Shown here: piece by piece, positions 63,786 to 64,000 of the stretch
Position numbering within the stretch: position 1 is the stretch's first letter
Layout: each line of letters opens with the position of its first letter
DNA from: Alloprevotella sp.
GTDB lineage: Bacteria > Bacteroidota > Bacteroidia > Bacteroidales > Bacteroidaceae
NCBI GenBank assembly: GCA_017471505.1
Contig: JAFUTC010000001.1
Span: 1-64,000 of the forward strand
Direction of reading: 5' to 3'
Length of the DNA stretch: 64,000 bases
Notes under the pieces: generated by a model
The model's input: the letters and a program-made list of their open reading frames with translations, nothing else
The model's database searches: none
What the model was told of the DNA's origin: nothing
Position numbers and translations under genes: made by a program

Positions 63786-63793
63786 CAAATTTA
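63786..63793 (-). promoter_or_regulatory. -7 box of the cas operon promoter
   Basis: TAAATTTG on the minus strand, 24 bases before the cas9 ATG. The -33 element is weak (TTTC about 20 bases up). It stands back to back with the tracrRNA promoter. Confidence 0.55.
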
Positions 63794-63804
63794 AGCGAAA
63801 AGTC

Positions 63805-63835
63805 TTTGTCGGGAAATATTCTATATATATTTTTG
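63805..63835 (+). promoter_or_regulatory. tracrRNA promoter
   Basis: TTTG (63805-63808), 19 bases, TATTTTTG (63828-63835): exact Bacteroidetes consensus. The expected start is about 63841, just before the anti-repeat. Confidence 0.85.
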
Positions 63836-63840
63836 TGCCA

Positions 63841-63924
63841 TAAGATTCCTACATCTTATCACAATAAGGCCTACGGGCCGAAGGGTAAAACCTACACTCC
63901 CGCCTACTTAGGTGGGAGTTTTTT
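63841..63924 (+). ncRNA. tracrRNA
   Basis: About 84 bases, divergent from cas9. The anti-repeat has TTCCTACATC (63846-63855) and CACAA (63860-63864), both identical to the plus-strand CRISPR repeat and spaced by the same four bases, which would leave an internal bulge in the crRNA duplex. A GGCC-TACG-GGCC hairpin (63868-63879, UNCG-type loop) follows, then an ACTCCCGCCTA/TAGGTGGGAGT terminator (63896-63919, one G-U) ending in TTTTTT. Confidence 0.92.
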
Positions 63925-64000
63925 ATTTTACTCCAACCAAAATCCAATTTACCCCAACTTTTCGGGCAAAAAATCCAACTAAAATCCAACCAAATCCAAC
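63925..64000. other. Short direct repeats at the window edge
   Basis: AAATCCAAC occurs at 63971, 63982 and 63992, with related TCCAACC and ATCCAA copies before it. The run goes on past the window, so its extent is unknown. No gene is visible. Confidence 0.4.

Overview
The window looks like a chromosome segment of a member of the Bacteroidales, most likely a relative of the Prevotellaceae. The evidence is: type IX secretion genes (porQ, a porW/sprE homologue) and secreted proteins with matching C-terminal tails; Bacteroidetes-style promoters (TTG or TTTG, about 19-20 bases, TAnnTTTG) ahead of many genes; a single-protein TonB of Bacteroidetes type; a TonB-dependent receptor; and the gene order cmk-ispH-topA-aroK with speA. 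Species cannot be fixed from the sequence alone.

Layout. Bases 1-1.4 kb are a phage-like fragment: the end of a MuF-type head protein with a papain-fold (Tox-PL) toxin tail, facing two small genes on the other strand. Bases 1.6-12.7 kb hold a cyclophilin-like protein, an iron-sulfur flavoprotein, a lipoprotein, a PreA-like dihydropyrimidine dehydrogenase, a TPR/transmembrane/AraC regulator, a Na/Pi cotransporter fused to a PhoB-type DNA-binding domain, and a secreted metallophosphoesterase. Bases 13-25.5 kb are housekeeping: luxS, hpf/raiA, xerC, a polyprenyl synthase, porQ, tonB, cmk, ispH, topA, aroK, speA. Bases 26-31.6 kb hold a TonB-dependent receptor, a subtilisin-like protease, a small AraC-type protein and tRNA-Pro(GGG). 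Bases 31.7-43.4 kb hold an aldose epimerase and a long minus-strand run: aroA, a small membrane protein, a znuB-like permease, porW/sprE, sufC, sufD, sufS, mnmA. sufB is not there. Bases 43.5-47.8 kb hold small accessory proteins (5-fold beta-flower, HIRAN, WYL, DUF3298, MgtC, a lipoprotein).

Bases 47.9-52.5 kb are a restriction-modification island of LlaJI/McrBC type (cytosine methyltransferase, McrB-like AAA protein, PD-(D/E)XK nuclease), visibly more AT-rich than its neighbours in the methyltransferase and the start of mcrB. Bases 57.7-63.9 kb are a complete type II-C CRISPR-Cas system: an 18-repeat array, cas2, cas1, a compact 1191-residue cas9, and a divergently transcribed tracrRNA with a recognisable promoter, anti-repeat and terminator.

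The least expected structure is a family of non-coding arrays with a 21-bp period, built on a TTGCATAA-like core, at five intergenic sites (near 1.6, 13.0, 25.8, 32.7 and 43.4 kb). Two of them sit inside colinear elements of 293 and 314 bp that differ in length by exactly one 21-bp unit. At 32.7 kb two units face each other and form a terminator between convergent genes.
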